A DNA stretch of 64,000 nucleotides from an uncultured Pseudomonadales bacterium. GTDB lineage: Bacteria > Pseudomonadota > Gammaproteobacteria > Pseudomonadales > UBA7434. Of this stretch, positions 9,397 through 18,663 are shown one piece after another. The stretch spans positions 1 to 64,000 of the forward strand of contig CALSRU010000004.1 in the NCBI GenBank assembly GCA_943788835.1, read 5' to 3'. Within the stretch, counting starts at the first letter, position 1; each line of letters begins with the position of its first letter. Below the pieces are notes generated by a model, which worked only from the letters and a program-made list of their open reading frames with translations, was not told the DNA's origin and did not search any database. The position numbers and the translations under genes were made by a program.

Positions 9397-9694
9397 TCAT
9401 GCACCCCTCTTACCAATTTGATCAATTTCATGCGCCAATGCAAAATCCAGTTGGCTTAACCCTGCACAATCATGAGTGGTTAGTTTGATCGTGACTCGCT
9501 TATAAACATTCGACCATTCCGGATGGTGATTGGCTCTTTCGGCCAGCATTGCAACTTGAGACATAAATCCAAAAGCCTCGAACAAAGTCAGCAAAAATAT
9601 ATTCTCTAACAATACTTTTGGTATCGCGTTGCCAGTTCGGCACTAGCTCAAGTTGTGTTTGAATATCACTCTCATTTAATGCAGTAGCTTTCAT
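9397..9694 (-). pseudogene. phhB: Pterin-4a-carbinolamine dehydratase, frameshifted
   Basis: PhhB dehydrates 4a-hydroxytetrahydrobiopterin during pterin recycling with phenylalanine hydroxylase. The N-terminal half (MKATALNESD to YIFADFV) reads from the ATG at 9692-9694. The C-terminal half ([26 protein letters not shown] to the end at 9397) reads in another frame and carries the conserved ANHHPEW motif with the active-site histidines. Dropping the single base at 9580 joins them as [14 protein letters not shown], giving about 98 residues, a normal family length. All core motifs are otherwise intact, so the lesion is very recent or a base-calling error. It lies downstream of trmA on the same strand, 41 bases away. 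Confidence 0.85.
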
Positions 9695-9735
9695 AGGATG
9701 ACCCCAAATAATAAATTGTTAAGATTTAGCACCAA

Positions 9736-10893
9736 CTATTCCGTGCGCGTTAATATGACACCGCATTCACAATGTTCAGAGTACGGGAACTGGTCAAATG
9801 CAGCAAACTTATCAATGCAGTGGGTGCGTGTTAACGAAGTTAGATTGTTTGCCAAAGTCGTAGGGTTGCAAGATATGTAAATGATGGTTTGAAATTGGGC
9901 GATAAATTGCAAGGTTTTTTCATCTAAGCCTGCACGAGGCGGATCGACCAACACAGTTGTGAAGTTGTAACTGCCGAGATCGATGTGACGTAAGCGTCTA
10001 AATTCTCGCTCCTTTCTCATGGCGCAGGCGGTTTCTTCTCCGCTTAGACGCACAAAATCAATACCATCAATATCGTTAAGTTCGCAGTTGCGTTGGGCAG
10101 AAGCGATGCTCGTTTTAGATATTTCCGTACCAATGCTGCGGCGAAAAAATTGCGCCAATGGCAGTGTGAAGTTGCCGTTGCCGCAATAAAGCTCTATAAA
10201 ATCTTCGTTTGTGTTGTGGTCGCGCACTGCAAAGTAGGCAGCTACCCACTCTAGCATTGCTTGGTTAATGTGAGCATTAGGTTGAGAGAAGCTATTCTCT
10301 TTTTGCTCGTATTGATAGTAGCAGCCATCGACTTTTATTTTTTCAATAACGAAGTCGCGCGATAAAACAATTTTTTGTTTGCGAGCGCGTCCAATGATTG
10401 AAATATCAAGTTCAATTTCAAGAGCTTTGGCTAGGGCCTCCCATTCCTCATCGAGTTGACGATGATAAATAAGTGTGACCACTAATTGCCCTGTCGAGCT
10501 GGCTAAAAACTCTACTTGAAAAAGTTTTTTCGCCAGTATGTCAGAGGCGTTAATGGCTGTTAGCAGCGGAGCCATCGTGTTGCAAATAGGTTGGCAAGCA
10601 ATGGGAAACTGAGTAATTCGGATGGGTGTCTTGGGGGCGCTGCGCTCAAACATTGCATAAAAGCACTCGCGAATATCATTATTAATGGTATGCCATATTC
10701 TGAACTCGGCGCGCATTCTAAAGTGAAGACGCGGCGATGCAAAAATAGCCATAGGCGGTGAAGCGAATGGTGAGAGTAAGTCAGAGACTTTGGCCGCTTT
10801 AGTGGCTAGCTGCTCTTCATAATGTTGTGGTGCAAAGTCGAGAGAGGGTATCTCTATAGCCTCGACAACGTCGCTAGATTCATGATTCTCCAT
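9736..10893 (-). CDS. trmA: tRNA (uracil-5-)-methyltransferase TrmA
   Basis: TrmA makes m5U54 in the T-loop of tRNAs from S-adenosylmethionine. The 385-residue protein carries FRMRAEFRIWH near residue 60, ENSFSQPN, the SAM-binding ELYCGNGNFTL near 235-245, DPPRAGL at 317-323, the nucleophile Cys342 in ISCNP, and the general-base Glu376 in HCECGV. It is about 20 residues longer than E. coli TrmA, mostly an acidic N-terminal extension before FAPQHYEEQL. It lacks the Fe-S cysteine cluster of the related RlmC/RlmD enzymes, which supports the TrmA call. It is transcribed away from galE. Confidence 0.95.
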   Translation of the reverse strand: MENHESSDVVEAIEIPSLDFAPQHYEEQLATKAAKVSDLLSPFASPPMAIFASPRLHFRMRAEFRIWHTINNDIRECFYAMFERSAPKTPIRITQFPIACQPICNTMAPLLTAINASDILAKKLFQVEFLASSTGQLVVTLIYHRQLDEEWEALAKALEIELDISIIGRARKQKIVLSRDFVIEKIKVDGCYYQYEQKENSFSQPNAHINQAMLEWVAAYFAVRDHNTNEDFIELYCGNGNFTLPLAQFFRRSIGTEISKTSIASAQRNCELNDIDGIDFVRLSGEETACAMRKEREFRRLRHIDLGSYNFTTVLVDPPRAGLDEKTLQFIAQFQTIIYISCNPTTLANNLTSLTRTHCIDKFAAFDQFPYSEHCECGVILTRTE

Positions 10894-11086
10894 AAAATAT
10901 ATGTTTCTTGTGGGTGGTGATGGTGCGCGTTAAACCGCAAGTAACTAGGGGCTGTGTCATTGCAGCATGGCGCATGGAGTGGATGTGTCATTTAACCGTC
11001 ATTCTAAACGGCTGCATTGTACGATTGAAGCTATTATTGTTGTACCCAATGATTTTGCAGGATTAGGCATTAAGTATTAGGCTGTT

Positions 11087-11135
11087 AATAGAGAATAGAG
11101 AATAGAGAATAGAGAATAGAGAATAGAGAATAGAG
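11087..11135 (+). repeat. Seven perfect copies of the heptamer AATAGAG
   Basis: Seven uninterrupted units of AATAGAG fill exactly 49 bases and are followed by a degenerate GAGTGG. The array ends 55 bases before the galE start codon, in the promoter/leader region. Because the unit contains TAG and its length is not a multiple of three, every forward frame is closed, so it is not coding. Copy number is prone to slippage and could change spacing of promoter or leader elements. Confidence 0.97.
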
Positions 11136-11190
11136 AGTGGATAGTAGGGTCCTCATGGACGATTGAGTCAACCAAAGGATAGTTTTTACT

Positions 11191-12216
11191 ATGAAAAAGG
11201 TATTGGTAACGGGGGGCGCCGGCTACATTGGCAGCCACACCTGCATTGAACTGCTAGGCCAGGACTACGAAGTAGTTGTGGTTGATAACCTATCAAATAG
11301 CGACTTCGAGGCGCTGCACCGAGTTGAGCAGATTAGCGGCAAAAAACTCCAGTTTGTTGAGGTGGACATCCGCTCGGCAGATGCACTAGAGCAAGTGTTT
11401 CAGGCGCATGACTTTTTTGCGGTCATTCATTTTGCGGGGCTCAAGGCAGTTGGCGAGTCGGTAGCGCAGCCGCTCAAATATTTCGATAACAACATTCATG
11501 GCTCGCAAGTTCTGCTCGAGGTGATGCAGCGCCATCATGTGTTCAATATTGTTTTTAGTTCGTCAGCTACGGTTTATGGCGACCCTGAATCCGTGCCTAT
11601 ACACGAAAGCTTTCCTCTTACCGCATTGAACCCCTATGGCCGCACTAAGCTAGTGGTTGAAGAGATGCTGCGGGATCTTGGTGCATCGGATAGCCGCTGG
11701 CAGGCAGTATTGCTGCGCTATTTTAATCCGGTCGGCGCTCATCCCAGCGGCTTAATTGGTGAAGATCCCAGCGACATCCCTAACAACTTAATGCCCTATA
11801 TTTCGCAGGTCGCGGTTGGGCGCTTGGCGTCATTGTCTGTCTTTGGTGGTGATTATCCTACTCACGACGGCACCGGTGTGCGTGACTATATTCATGTGGT
11901 TGATCTTGCTAAGGGGCACTTAGCGGCGTTAGAGCATCTTCAGCTGGAGCCAGGTGTCGTGGCTTATAACTTGGGCACAGGTAATGGGTACTCAGTACTT
12001 GACATGGTCGCGGCCTTTGCCGCCGTGTCGGGTCGAGATATCCCGTATCAAATTGTCGATCGGCGAGCAGGTGATGCAGCCGAATGTTATGCCGACCCGT
12101 CACTGGCCAAAAGTAAGCTGGGCTGGGAGGCCGAGTTGGGGCTGGATGCGATGACTCGCGATAGTTGGAATTGGCAGTCTAAGAATCCTGATGGGTATGC
12201 GTCTCCAAAGCCATAA
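11191..12216 (+). CDS. galE: UDP-glucose 4-epimerase GalE
   Basis: GalE interconverts UDP-glucose and UDP-galactose in the cytoplasm, feeding lipopolysaccharide and exopolysaccharide synthesis. The 341-residue protein is a complete extended SDR enzyme. The NAD-binding GGAGYIG is at 8-14, VDNLSNS at 31-37, [11 protein letters not shown] at 80-90, and the catalytic FSSSATVYG (Ser124/Ser125), Tyr149 and Lys153 in [15 protein letters not shown] and [10 protein letters not shown] follow as in the family. AAGGAT lies about ten bases before the ATG. It stands alone, preceded by the heptamer repeat and followed by a strong terminator. No gal genes are adjacent. Confidence 0.96.
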   Translation: MKKVLVTGGAGYIGSHTCIELLGQDYEVVVVDNLSNSDFEALHRVEQISGKKLQFVEVDIRSADALEQVFQAHDFFAVIHFAGLKAVGESVAQPLKYFDNNIHGSQVLLEVMQRHHVFNIVFSSSATVYGDPESVPIHESFPLTALNPYGRTKLVVEEMLRDLGASDSRWQAVLLRYFNPVGAHPSGLIGEDPSDIPNNLMPYISQVAVGRLASLSVFGGDYPTHDGTGVRDYIHVVDLAKGHLAALEHLQLEPGVVAYNLGTGNGYSVLDMVAAFAAVSGRDIPYQIVDRRAGDAAECYADPSLAKSKLGWEAELGLDAMTRDSWNWQSKNPDGYASPKP

Positions 12217-12240
12217 GCAGGTTTTTCAAGGCACAAAAAA

Positions 12241-12263
12241 AGCCCCGCATAGCGGGGCTTTTT
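12241..12263. terminator. Bidirectional intrinsic terminator
   Basis: AGCCCCGC (12241-12248), loop ATA and GCGGGGCT (12252-12259) form a perfect eight-base stem. Seven A precede it and five T follow it, so it can stop both galE and the converging yccA-like gene. Confidence 0.93.
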
Positions 12264-12316
12264 ACTAGGTGAACCAACAAAGCTTACATCTTTTGGCTTT
12301 GTCCACGACCTATTAA

Positions 12317-12988
12317 TTAGTCGTCCATTGCGCCCAGCAAATGCAGCATAGAGACAAACAAGTTATAAATGTTCAAGTACAGCGAAACGGTGGCGCGTAT
12401 GTAGTTCGTCTCGCCGCCGTTAATGATGCGACTGGTATCAAACAGGATTAAGCCAGACATAATCAACACAATACCTGCCGAAATGGCCAGTGACATTGCC
12501 GGGATAGCAAAGAAGATATTGGCGATGCTTGCCACAATGGCGATGATCAAGCCAATCATCAAAAAGCCGCCTAAGAACGAAAAGTCTTTACGCGTCGTCA
12601 GTGCATAGCCTGACAAGCCAAAGAAAACCAACGCAGTGCCGCCTAGGGCCTGAGTGATTAATGCTGGACCGTTTGGCATCGCCAAATAATGGCTAAGTAG
12701 CGGTCCGAGAGAAGCGCCAAGTAAGCCGGTAAAGGCAAAAACTACCCAAATGCCCGATGCGGAGTTTTGCGTGCGTGGCAATACGAACCAAACGATACCA
12801 ATAGCAGCAATCGACATCATCAGTGACGTGCCGCGGCCAATACCCAATGCCATAGAACCTGCAGCAGTCGCTGCACTGAACAATAGCGTCATAGCGAGCA
12901 ACATGTAGGTATTTTTTAATACCTTGTGCGTCTCGATTGATACGCCAACATTGGCGCTTCTGGCTTCAAATAACTGTCGATCTTGCAT
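12317..12988 (-). CDS. yccA: BAX inhibitor-1/YccA-like membrane protein
   Basis: A 223-residue integral inner-membrane protein with about seven hydrophobic helices, the BI-1/TMBIM fold. In E. coli, YccA is a substrate and modulator of the FtsH protease, and family members leak calcium ions or protons. The soluble N-terminus (MQDRQLFEARSA and IETHKVLKNTY) and the last helices, including GLILFDTSRIINGGETNYIRA and YLNIYNLFVSMLHLLG, are diagnostic: paired acidic residues in these helices form the family's pH sensor. AGAGGAAA lies just before the ATG. It converges with galE at a shared terminator. Confidence 0.93.
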   Translation of the reverse strand: MQDRQLFEARSANVGVSIETHKVLKNTYMLLAMTLLFSAATAAGSMALGIGRGTSLMMSIAAIGIVWFVLPRTQNSASGIWVVFAFTGLLGASLGPLLSHYLAMPNGPALITQALGGTALVFFGLSGYALTTRKDFSFLGGFLMIGLIIAIVASIANIFFAIPAMSLAISAGIVLIMSGLILFDTSRIINGGETNYIRATVSLYLNIYNLFVSMLHLLGAMDD

Positions 12989-13611
12989 TGTATTTCCTCT
13001 TACGGTTCTCAGTGTTTCGAGTTGTGGAGATGTGGCTAGCTAGTGCGCTACTCTATCAGTTTAACTCACTTTCCTACTCTTAGCGTGTAACTATTTTTCA
13101 TACGATACACATAATGATACGGATTGGATAAGTAAACGCAAGCCTTACACTCTTTACAGGCATGGAGCTCTCAGCCGAGGCTCTAAGGGACTGTATTGGC
13201 TGTGCTTTGAGCAGTATGGCGGTTTTTTTAGCCCTTCAAGTGGGACCCTACGGACTATTGTTTCGACCCTCAATGGCTGGATTAAGTTTCATCGCTGCGA
13301 GACTTAATATACCGTTGAGAATTAAATCATGTTTCTGGTGTCCGAATCTCGAATTGAGCCGATTGACGCTGGTTCAAGCGAGCTAGTGGCTCATATCACG
13401 TTAATTTTGTGCGTTCTGCCATTGGTGTGGCTACGCAAGTGGTCTAATTAGATTATCCTGTACCGCCTTTTGCTTCTGACTTTTCAGCAGGGCTGCGCAC
13501 GCGTGGCCGGATCGTTGCGCAGCGTTTGGTGCAGGCCGTAAATTTTTGTGTTTGAGCTACTCTTTTTATTGAGTCGGCTGGCTACATTGAGTTTGTCATA
13601 GGAGTATTCTG
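12989..13611. other. Gene-free stretch between yccA and dsbD
   Basis: About 620 bases separate divergent yccA and dsbD. I find no RNA gene, terminator or convincing coding region. It must contain both promoters. The only clear element is the AGGAG ribosome binding site at 13600-13604 that sets the dsbD start. Confidence 0.6.
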
Positions 13612-15900
13612 TTGGCTGTTTTACCACCTAATGGTTCTGGTTCGTCAGCAGCGCGAAGTTTAGCCGCTGGTTTGGTGCAACTATTTGTGCTCGTATTAGG
13701 CCTGGTGCAATTCATCAGTATTGGCGCTGCGGCGCAAGAGCGTGAACACCTAGCCATCAAAGCGGTGCTGAGTGCTGGGGTCAATAGTAGCCACATGCGT
13801 GCTGATTTGTTAAGTGAGCATCGCTATTTGGTTGCTGGGCGCGTGTTGCCGCTTGCGCTGCGTTTGCAGCCTGACGAAGGCTGGCATACCTATTGGCGCA
13901 ATCCAGGTGACACAGGCTTAGAGGCGCGCCTCAATTGGCAACTTCCTGAGGGGTTTCGCGCCGGTGAAATAGAGTGGCCCATTCCACAAAGGATTGATTA
14001 CGCCGGTTTAACCAGCTTTGGTCACCAAGCAGATACATGGCTGTTAATACCCGTAGCTATTCCTGGGCAAGCGCAGCTAAACCAATTAGCGCAGCAGAGT
14101 CCTGATGGTTTGGTACGTTTGCGAGCCCATGCCAAGTGGTTGGTATGCGAGGAGGTGTGCATTCCTGGCGAAGGAGATTTTGAGTTAGCCCTGCCAGTAG
14201 CCGATTCCGCAAGCCAGCCCAACCTTGTGAACGAAAGCTTGCGCGACGACTTTGCCCTCGCTCGTATGGCAATGCCCAAGCAACTGGATGGCGCGCCGGC
14301 TGTATTCAGCACCAACCAGCAGATAGAGGTGCAGTTGCCGTTGCAAAACCTGCCGGTACTGAGTCGCCAGCCCGCGGTATTTTTTGCCAACAAAGGCCTA
14401 GTCTCTAATGAACTGCCGCCGCGCGTTGAAATCGTCGGCGATGTTTTGGTTATTACGGCGCCGAAAGCCCCTTATTTTGAATCCGCCCCTCACTTTGTTT
14501 CTATGCTGCTGGTTACAGCAGCGGACGAGGATGGCTTACAGGCCTACGATGTGTTGGCTGAACATACGCCAAAACTTGTTTCTTTGAGTCAGACCCAGGC
14601 CTCTTCTAACGACACAGCAGAGAGGCCTGGGTCGGGCAGCCGCTCTAATGCACCACAAAATTTGCTTTACGTGCTCTTGCTGGCCTTGCTAGGGGGCTTA
14701 ATCCTCAATGCTATGCCGTGTGTTTTTCCTGTGCTGTCCTTAAAAGTGATTAGTCTTGTTGAGCATGGTAACCATTCGCCGCGGGAGCGGCATCATCACG
14801 GTTTAGCTTATACCGCCGGCGTTATAAGCAGTTTTCTGTTAGTGGCCATTGTGCTTATGTCGCTGCGGTCGCTGGGTGAGCAAATTGGCTGGGGCTTTCA
14901 GCTGCAATCACCGGGGTTTATTGCGGCGCTCGCTTATGTGCTATTCGTGCTGGGTTTGTCGCTGTCGGGCGTTATAGAGTTGGGTGGCTCACTACAAAAC
15001 ATGGGTCAAAGGCAGTTTGAATCAGCCACTGGTGAGAATCGTACCAATTGGCACAGTTCGTTTTTTACGGGTGTATTAGCCACCGTGGTTGCCACACCAT
15101 GCACGGCACCTTTTATGGGCACGGCTATGGGGTTTGCGCTAAGCCAGTCTCTTGTTATTGCATTACTAACGTTTGCCATGATGGGCCTGGGCTTGGCGCT
15201 GCCGTTTTTATTAATTGCCTATATTCCCGCGTTTGCTAATGCTTTGCCTGCGCCGGGGAACTGGATGGTCAGGTTAAAAGAGATTTTGGCTTTTCCTATT
15301 TATCTAACTGTGGTGTGGTTGTTGTGGGTCTTTTCTAAGCAAGCCGGTAGTGATGCAACGGCGTTGCTGTTGGCGGGATTGGTTATGCTGGCCTTGGCAG
15401 TTTGGCTGTGGCGTGTGACCTTGTACAGTGTGCGCGCAACGTTGGGGCGGCTACTGTCGTGTTCAAGCGCGGGGCTTGCTCTACTACTTTTAGTGACGGG
15501 CTTGTCGTTGGGTAAGGCGTTTCAACCGGCGACGGAAGCGGGCGCACAAGGCGTTCATTCTGCCAACTCCGGTGTGGCCAATACCTATTCTCCTGAGCGT
15601 TTGGCTGAGGCCTTAGCCGACGAGCAAACCGTATTTGTCAACATGACGGCCGACTGGTGCATTACTTGTAAGGTCAACGAGCGAGTTGCATTAAAAACCG
15701 CATCGGTTTTACAGGCTTTCGATGAGCGAGGTATAGTGTATTTAAAAGGAGATTGGACTAATAGCGATCCGCAAATCACACAGTACTTGGAATCATTTTC
15801 TCGTAATGGTGTGCCGCTCTATGTTGTTTATAAACCGAGCCAAGAGCCACTTATTTTGCCGCAAATATTAACGCCCCGCACAGTTTTAGAGGCGTTGTAG
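13612..15900 (+). CDS. dsbD: DsbD-type protein-disulfide reductase
   Basis: An inner-membrane electron carrier moving reducing power from cytoplasmic thioredoxin to the periplasm, for disulfide isomerisation or cytochrome maturation. The start is TTG 13612, fixed by AGGAG seven bases upstream. The 762-residue protein has a signal peptide (GLVQLFVLVLGLVQF), a periplasmic alpha-like domain with redox pair CEEVC near 185, and an eight-helix core whose helices carry NAMPCVFPVLSLK and VATPCTAPFMG. A C-terminal thioredoxin domain has ADWCITC near 685. The long N-domain (LRLQPDEGWHTYWRNPGDTG) is of the ScsB/DsbD-like subtype rather than E. coli DsbD, so substrates may differ. It stands alone. Confidence 0.9.
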   Translation: MAVLPPNGSGSSAARSLAAGLVQLFVLVLGLVQFISIGAAAQEREHLAIKAVLSAGVNSSHMRADLLSEHRYLVAGRVLPLALRLQPDEGWHTYWRNPGDTGLEARLNWQLPEGFRAGEIEWPIPQRIDYAGLTSFGHQADTWLLIPVAIPGQAQLNQLAQQSPDGLVRLRAHAKWLVCEEVCIPGEGDFELALPVADSASQPNLVNESLRDDFALARMAMPKQLDGAPAVFSTNQQIEVQLPLQNLPVLSRQPAVFFANKGLVSNELPPRVEIVGDVLVITAPKAPYFESAPHFVSMLLVTAADEDGLQAYDVLAEHTPKLVSLSQTQASSNDTAERPGSGSRSNAPQNLLYVLLLALLGGLILNAMPCVFPVLSLKVISLVEHGNHSPRERHHHGLAYTAGVISSFLLVAIVLMSLRSLGEQIGWGFQLQSPGFIAALAYVLFVLGLSLSGVIELGGSLQNMGQRQFESATGENRTNWHSSFFTGVLATVVATPCTAPFMGTAMGFALSQSLVIALLTFAMMGLGLALPFLLIAYIPAFANALPAPGNWMVRLKEILAFPIYLTVVWLLWVFSKQAGSDATALLLAGLVMLALAVWLWRVTLYSVRATLGRLLSCSSAGLALLLLVTGLSLGKAFQPATEAGAQGVHSANSGVANTYSPERLAEALADEQTVFVNMTADWCITCKVNERVALKTASVLQAFDERGIVYLKGDWTNSDPQITQYLESFSRNGVPLYVVYKPSQEPLILPQILTPRTVLEAL

Positions 15901-15993
15901 TCGCGTGAGTGGTGGCCCGCTATTGTGCATCATTAATTTGAAATGGCTATCTTATTTTATGATTAATCCATTTTTTCTAGGTGGTTTCTGTCT

Positions 15994-16881
15994 ATGCAAG
16001 AAAAGTATGTAATCGCCAACGGCGTGCGCTTAGCCTACGACGAGTTTGGCGACTCTACTAACCCCGCAATGTTGCTTATTATGGGCTTGGCCACGCAAAT
16101 GATCGCCTGGCCTGAATCATTCTGTGAGCAGTTAGCGGCGCAGGGCTATTGGGTCATTCGCTATGATAATCGTGATATTGGTTTGTCAGAAAAAATAGAA
16201 AGTGCCAAGCCGCCCAATATTGCTAAATTGATTATCCAATCTAAGTTAAGAATGTCTGTGAAGGTTCCTTATTCGCTAAAAGACATGGCAGACGACTCAG
16301 TAGGATTGTTAGATGCACTAAAAATAGATAAAGCGCATATTGTTGGGGTTTCCATGGGAGGTATGATTGGCCAATTAGTTACGGCTCATGCAGCAAATCG
16401 CGTTCACACGTTTACCTCCATTATGTCTACCAGCGGTGATAAGAAAATACCAGCCGCAAAGCGCCATATAACCGCTGCAATGCTGCGGAGGTCTGACAAT
16501 TCTGAGCAAGCTGTTTTAGCCAATAAGAAGGAAGTTCTTCGACTAATTAGTAGCCCTGCTTTTCCTCCAAGTGAGAAAGAGATGACAGAAAAGATTTTAA
16601 GCAGCTATCGGCGAAGTTATTATCCGGCCGGTGGCTTACGCCATATTGCGGCGATTATTCATTGCGGTAGCCGTGTTGCGGCATTGCAAACCATTACACG
16701 GCCTACGCTGGTTATTCACGGTAAAGAAGATGTTTTAGTTAATGTAGCAGGCGGTATCGACACGGCCCGACATATTCGTGACGCTAAGTTGGAGTTGATA
16801 GATGGTATGGGACATGATTTGCCGCAAGAATTGATTCCTCGGTTTGTAGGCCTTATTGCAAGCCATGCTAGAGGGGATTAG
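15994..16881 (+). CDS. Alpha/beta-fold hydrolase
   Basis: A 295-residue hydrolase without a signal peptide. Visible motifs are LLIMGLATQMIAWPE (oxyanion loop), YDNRDIGLSE, the nucleophile elbow VGVSMGGMIGQ with Ser near 120, the aspartate in HGKEDVLV and the histidine in DGMGHDLPQE. This pattern recalls the TAP/polyketide-cyclase-type hydrolases found widely in gammaproteobacteria; the substrate cannot be read from sequence. AGGTGG precedes the ATG. It lies downstream of dsbD by 93 bases and ends at a structured terminator, so it is probably monocistronic. Confidence 0.88.
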   Translation: MQEKYVIANGVRLAYDEFGDSTNPAMLLIMGLATQMIAWPESFCEQLAAQGYWVIRYDNRDIGLSEKIESAKPPNIAKLIIQSKLRMSVKVPYSLKDMADDSVGLLDALKIDKAHIVGVSMGGMIGQLVTAHAANRVHTFTSIMSTSGDKKIPAAKRHITAAMLRRSDNSEQAVLANKKEVLRLISSPAFPPSEKEMTEKILSSYRRSYYPAGGLRHIAAIIHCGSRVAALQTITRPTLVIHGKEDVLVNVAGGIDTARHIRDAKLELIDGMGHDLPQELIPRFVGLIASHARGD

Positions 16882-16901
16882 TCCTTTAACAATTTCATGA
16901 G

Positions 16902-16966
16902 AACGTTAGCTAATTTAATCGGTCGATTCAATGCCTTGAGCGAAGCGATCGAAAGCTAGCGTTTTT
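16902..16966 (+). terminator. Large branched terminator hairpin
   Basis: AACGTTAGCT (16902-16911) pairs with AGCTAGCGTT (16954-16963) and the stem runs into TTTTT. An inner stem (TCGGTCG with CGATCGA) extends the structure. It follows the hydrolase gene by 20 bases. The rest of 16882-17202 holds nothing I recognise. Confidence 0.65.
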
Positions 16967-17202
16967 AATTGGCCGCGCTCCCTTGAGAAGAATAATTCTG
17001 CGACAGACTGATACAAAAAAGCAGTTGTAGTGCGCTGCGTGTTTACTAGACAGCTTGGCCTTTCACGTCAATAATTGAATAAGCCTTAATTCGCAGGCGC
17101 ACTGCAGTGCAACACAGGCTGCAATTGATGCGATCAGGCGACTGCACATTATGTCCCTCACATGTGGCAGCGATATTTAATAAAAAGTAAAGGCTGGCCT
17201 CA

Positions 17203-18663
17203 ATGGCATATAAAAATAAAGGTTTGTCACGCCGTGATTTTCTAAAGCAGTCATCTTGCCTGTCTTCAGTTGCAGCTATGCAAACTTTAGGTTTAGCTAG
17301 TTTGTTGGGTGCGTCAAAAAGTTTGGCCTCCAATGATTATAAGGCTCTAGTTTTTATTTTTTTGGACGGCGGTAACGACGCCTTCAATATGTTAGTTCCT
17401 CGCGGTGCTGGTGCATTGCGCACCGATTATGAAGCAGGGCGCCGCGCAGTTGCGTTGCCTGCTGACCAGTTGCAGCCGATTACCTTATCAGCCCCCGCCG
17501 TTATATACGGTGGAGAAAATTATAATGATTTTGGTCTGCATCCAGCATGCGGCCATATGGCCGAAATGTTTAACAATCAAGATATGTCGCTCATTTGTAA
17601 TATTGGTAATTTATTTGAACCTACTACTCGCGACCAGTTTTTAACTAACACCACCACCTTGCCACCGCAATTATTTTCGCATGCAGATCAGCAGCGACAA
17701 TTTCAAAGTGAGCCGGCACTACCATTCAGTTTTGGCTGGGGCGGTCGATTGGCTGAATTGGTAGATGGTTACAATAGTGCATCGACGGTTTCGCCCTTGA
17801 TTTCTTTGTCTGGGTTGAATGCATTTCAAGTGAGTCAAGATAGCATCCTAAGCCCTTATGTATTAGGTTCTAACGGCGTCACACCGTTATGGAGTTATAA
17901 CGGCACTAGGAAGTCCATGATTGAACAAGCGATAGGATCAATTGATGCATCTTCTCATTTGATGATGCAGAAGCACCGGGACATTTTTAACTCTGCTATC
18001 GATGCTCAGGGTATTATTAATGATGCATTTAGCGAAGCTACTGCTACAGGGATTGACTATGATGCAATTTTTGCGGCTGCTGGATCGGCCGATACAAAAA
18101 TTGGTGCGCAATTAAAAACAATAGCGAAAATGATTGCAGGGCGAGCGTCTACTGGGAATAATCGGCCTATTTACTTTGTCAAGATGACAGGTTTTGATGC
18201 GCATAAAAATTTACTAGCGGATCATGATGTCTTGATGGGGGAGCTTGATGCCGCTTTGAAGGGTTTTCGTGATGTGCTTACTGCGCAGGGCGATTTCGAC
18301 AATGTGCTTAGTTTTGTCGGTTCAGAGTTTGCGCGAACATTGACACCTAATGGAGACGATGCGACCACTGGGACTGACCACGCTTGGGGTGGTCATGCCA
18401 TCTTAATGGGTGGCATGATTGAAGGTGGGCAGTTGTTTGGCGAGCATCCTGACTTAAAGCTGAATCAGGGTCTCGATGCAAGTAGTGGAAGAGGTCGTTG
18501 GGTGCCAACAACTGCTACTACCCAATGTGTATCCGTGATTGCTCATTGGTTTGGTTTGAGCAAGTCTGAGCTCCCTCAGTTATTTCCTAGCGTGGTTAAT
18601 TTCCCCGACCCTTTCCAGAGTGATGCAAATTTAGGATTCATTAGTCCTATGGGTGGTGTATGA
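17203..18663 (+). CDS. DUF1501 protein with Tat signal
   Basis: A 486-residue member of the DUF1501 family, related in fold to alkaline phosphatase/sulfatase enzymes. The N-terminus, LSRRDFLKQSS at 7-17 followed by a hydrophobic stretch ending near SLAS, is a twin-arginine signal, so it is exported folded, probably with a cofactor or metal. Core motifs are VFIFLDGGNDAFNML near 50, TGFDAHKNLLADHD near 330, VGSEFARTL and DHAWGGHAILMGG near 395-407; the Asp and His residues would be the metal ligands. No biochemical role is established that I know of. Its stop overlaps the DUF1800 start (ATGA), so the two are translationally coupled and probably act together. Confidence 0.92.
   Translation: MAYKNKGLSRRDFLKQSSCLSSVAAMQTLGLASLLGASKSLASNDYKALVFIFLDGGNDAFNMLVPRGAGALRTDYEAGRRAVALPADQLQPITLSAPAVIYGGENYNDFGLHPACGHMAEMFNNQDMSLICNIGNLFEPTTRDQFLTNTTTLPPQLFSHADQQRQFQSEPALPFSFGWGGRLAELVDGYNSASTVSPLISLSGLNAFQVSQDSILSPYVLGSNGVTPLWSYNGTRKSMIEQAIGSIDASSHLMMQKHRDIFNSAIDAQGIINDAFSEATATGIDYDAIFAAAGSADTKIGAQLKTIAKMIAGRASTGNNRPIYFVKMTGFDAHKNLLADHDVLMGELDAALKGFRDVLTAQGDFDNVLSFVGSEFARTLTPNGDDATTGTDHAWGGHAILMGGMIEGGQLFGEHPDLKLNQGLDASSGRGRWVPTTATTQCVSVIAHWFGLSKSELPQLFPSVVNFPDPFQSDANLGFISPMGGV

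Noticed and set aside
11087-11135. Possible CRISPR or attachment repeat
   Set aside because: Units of seven bases are contiguous without spacers, so this is a simple tandem repeat.
13162-13386. A 74-codon frame between yccA and dsbD
   Set aside because: No ribosome binding site, unusual Cys-rich composition and no family resemblance.
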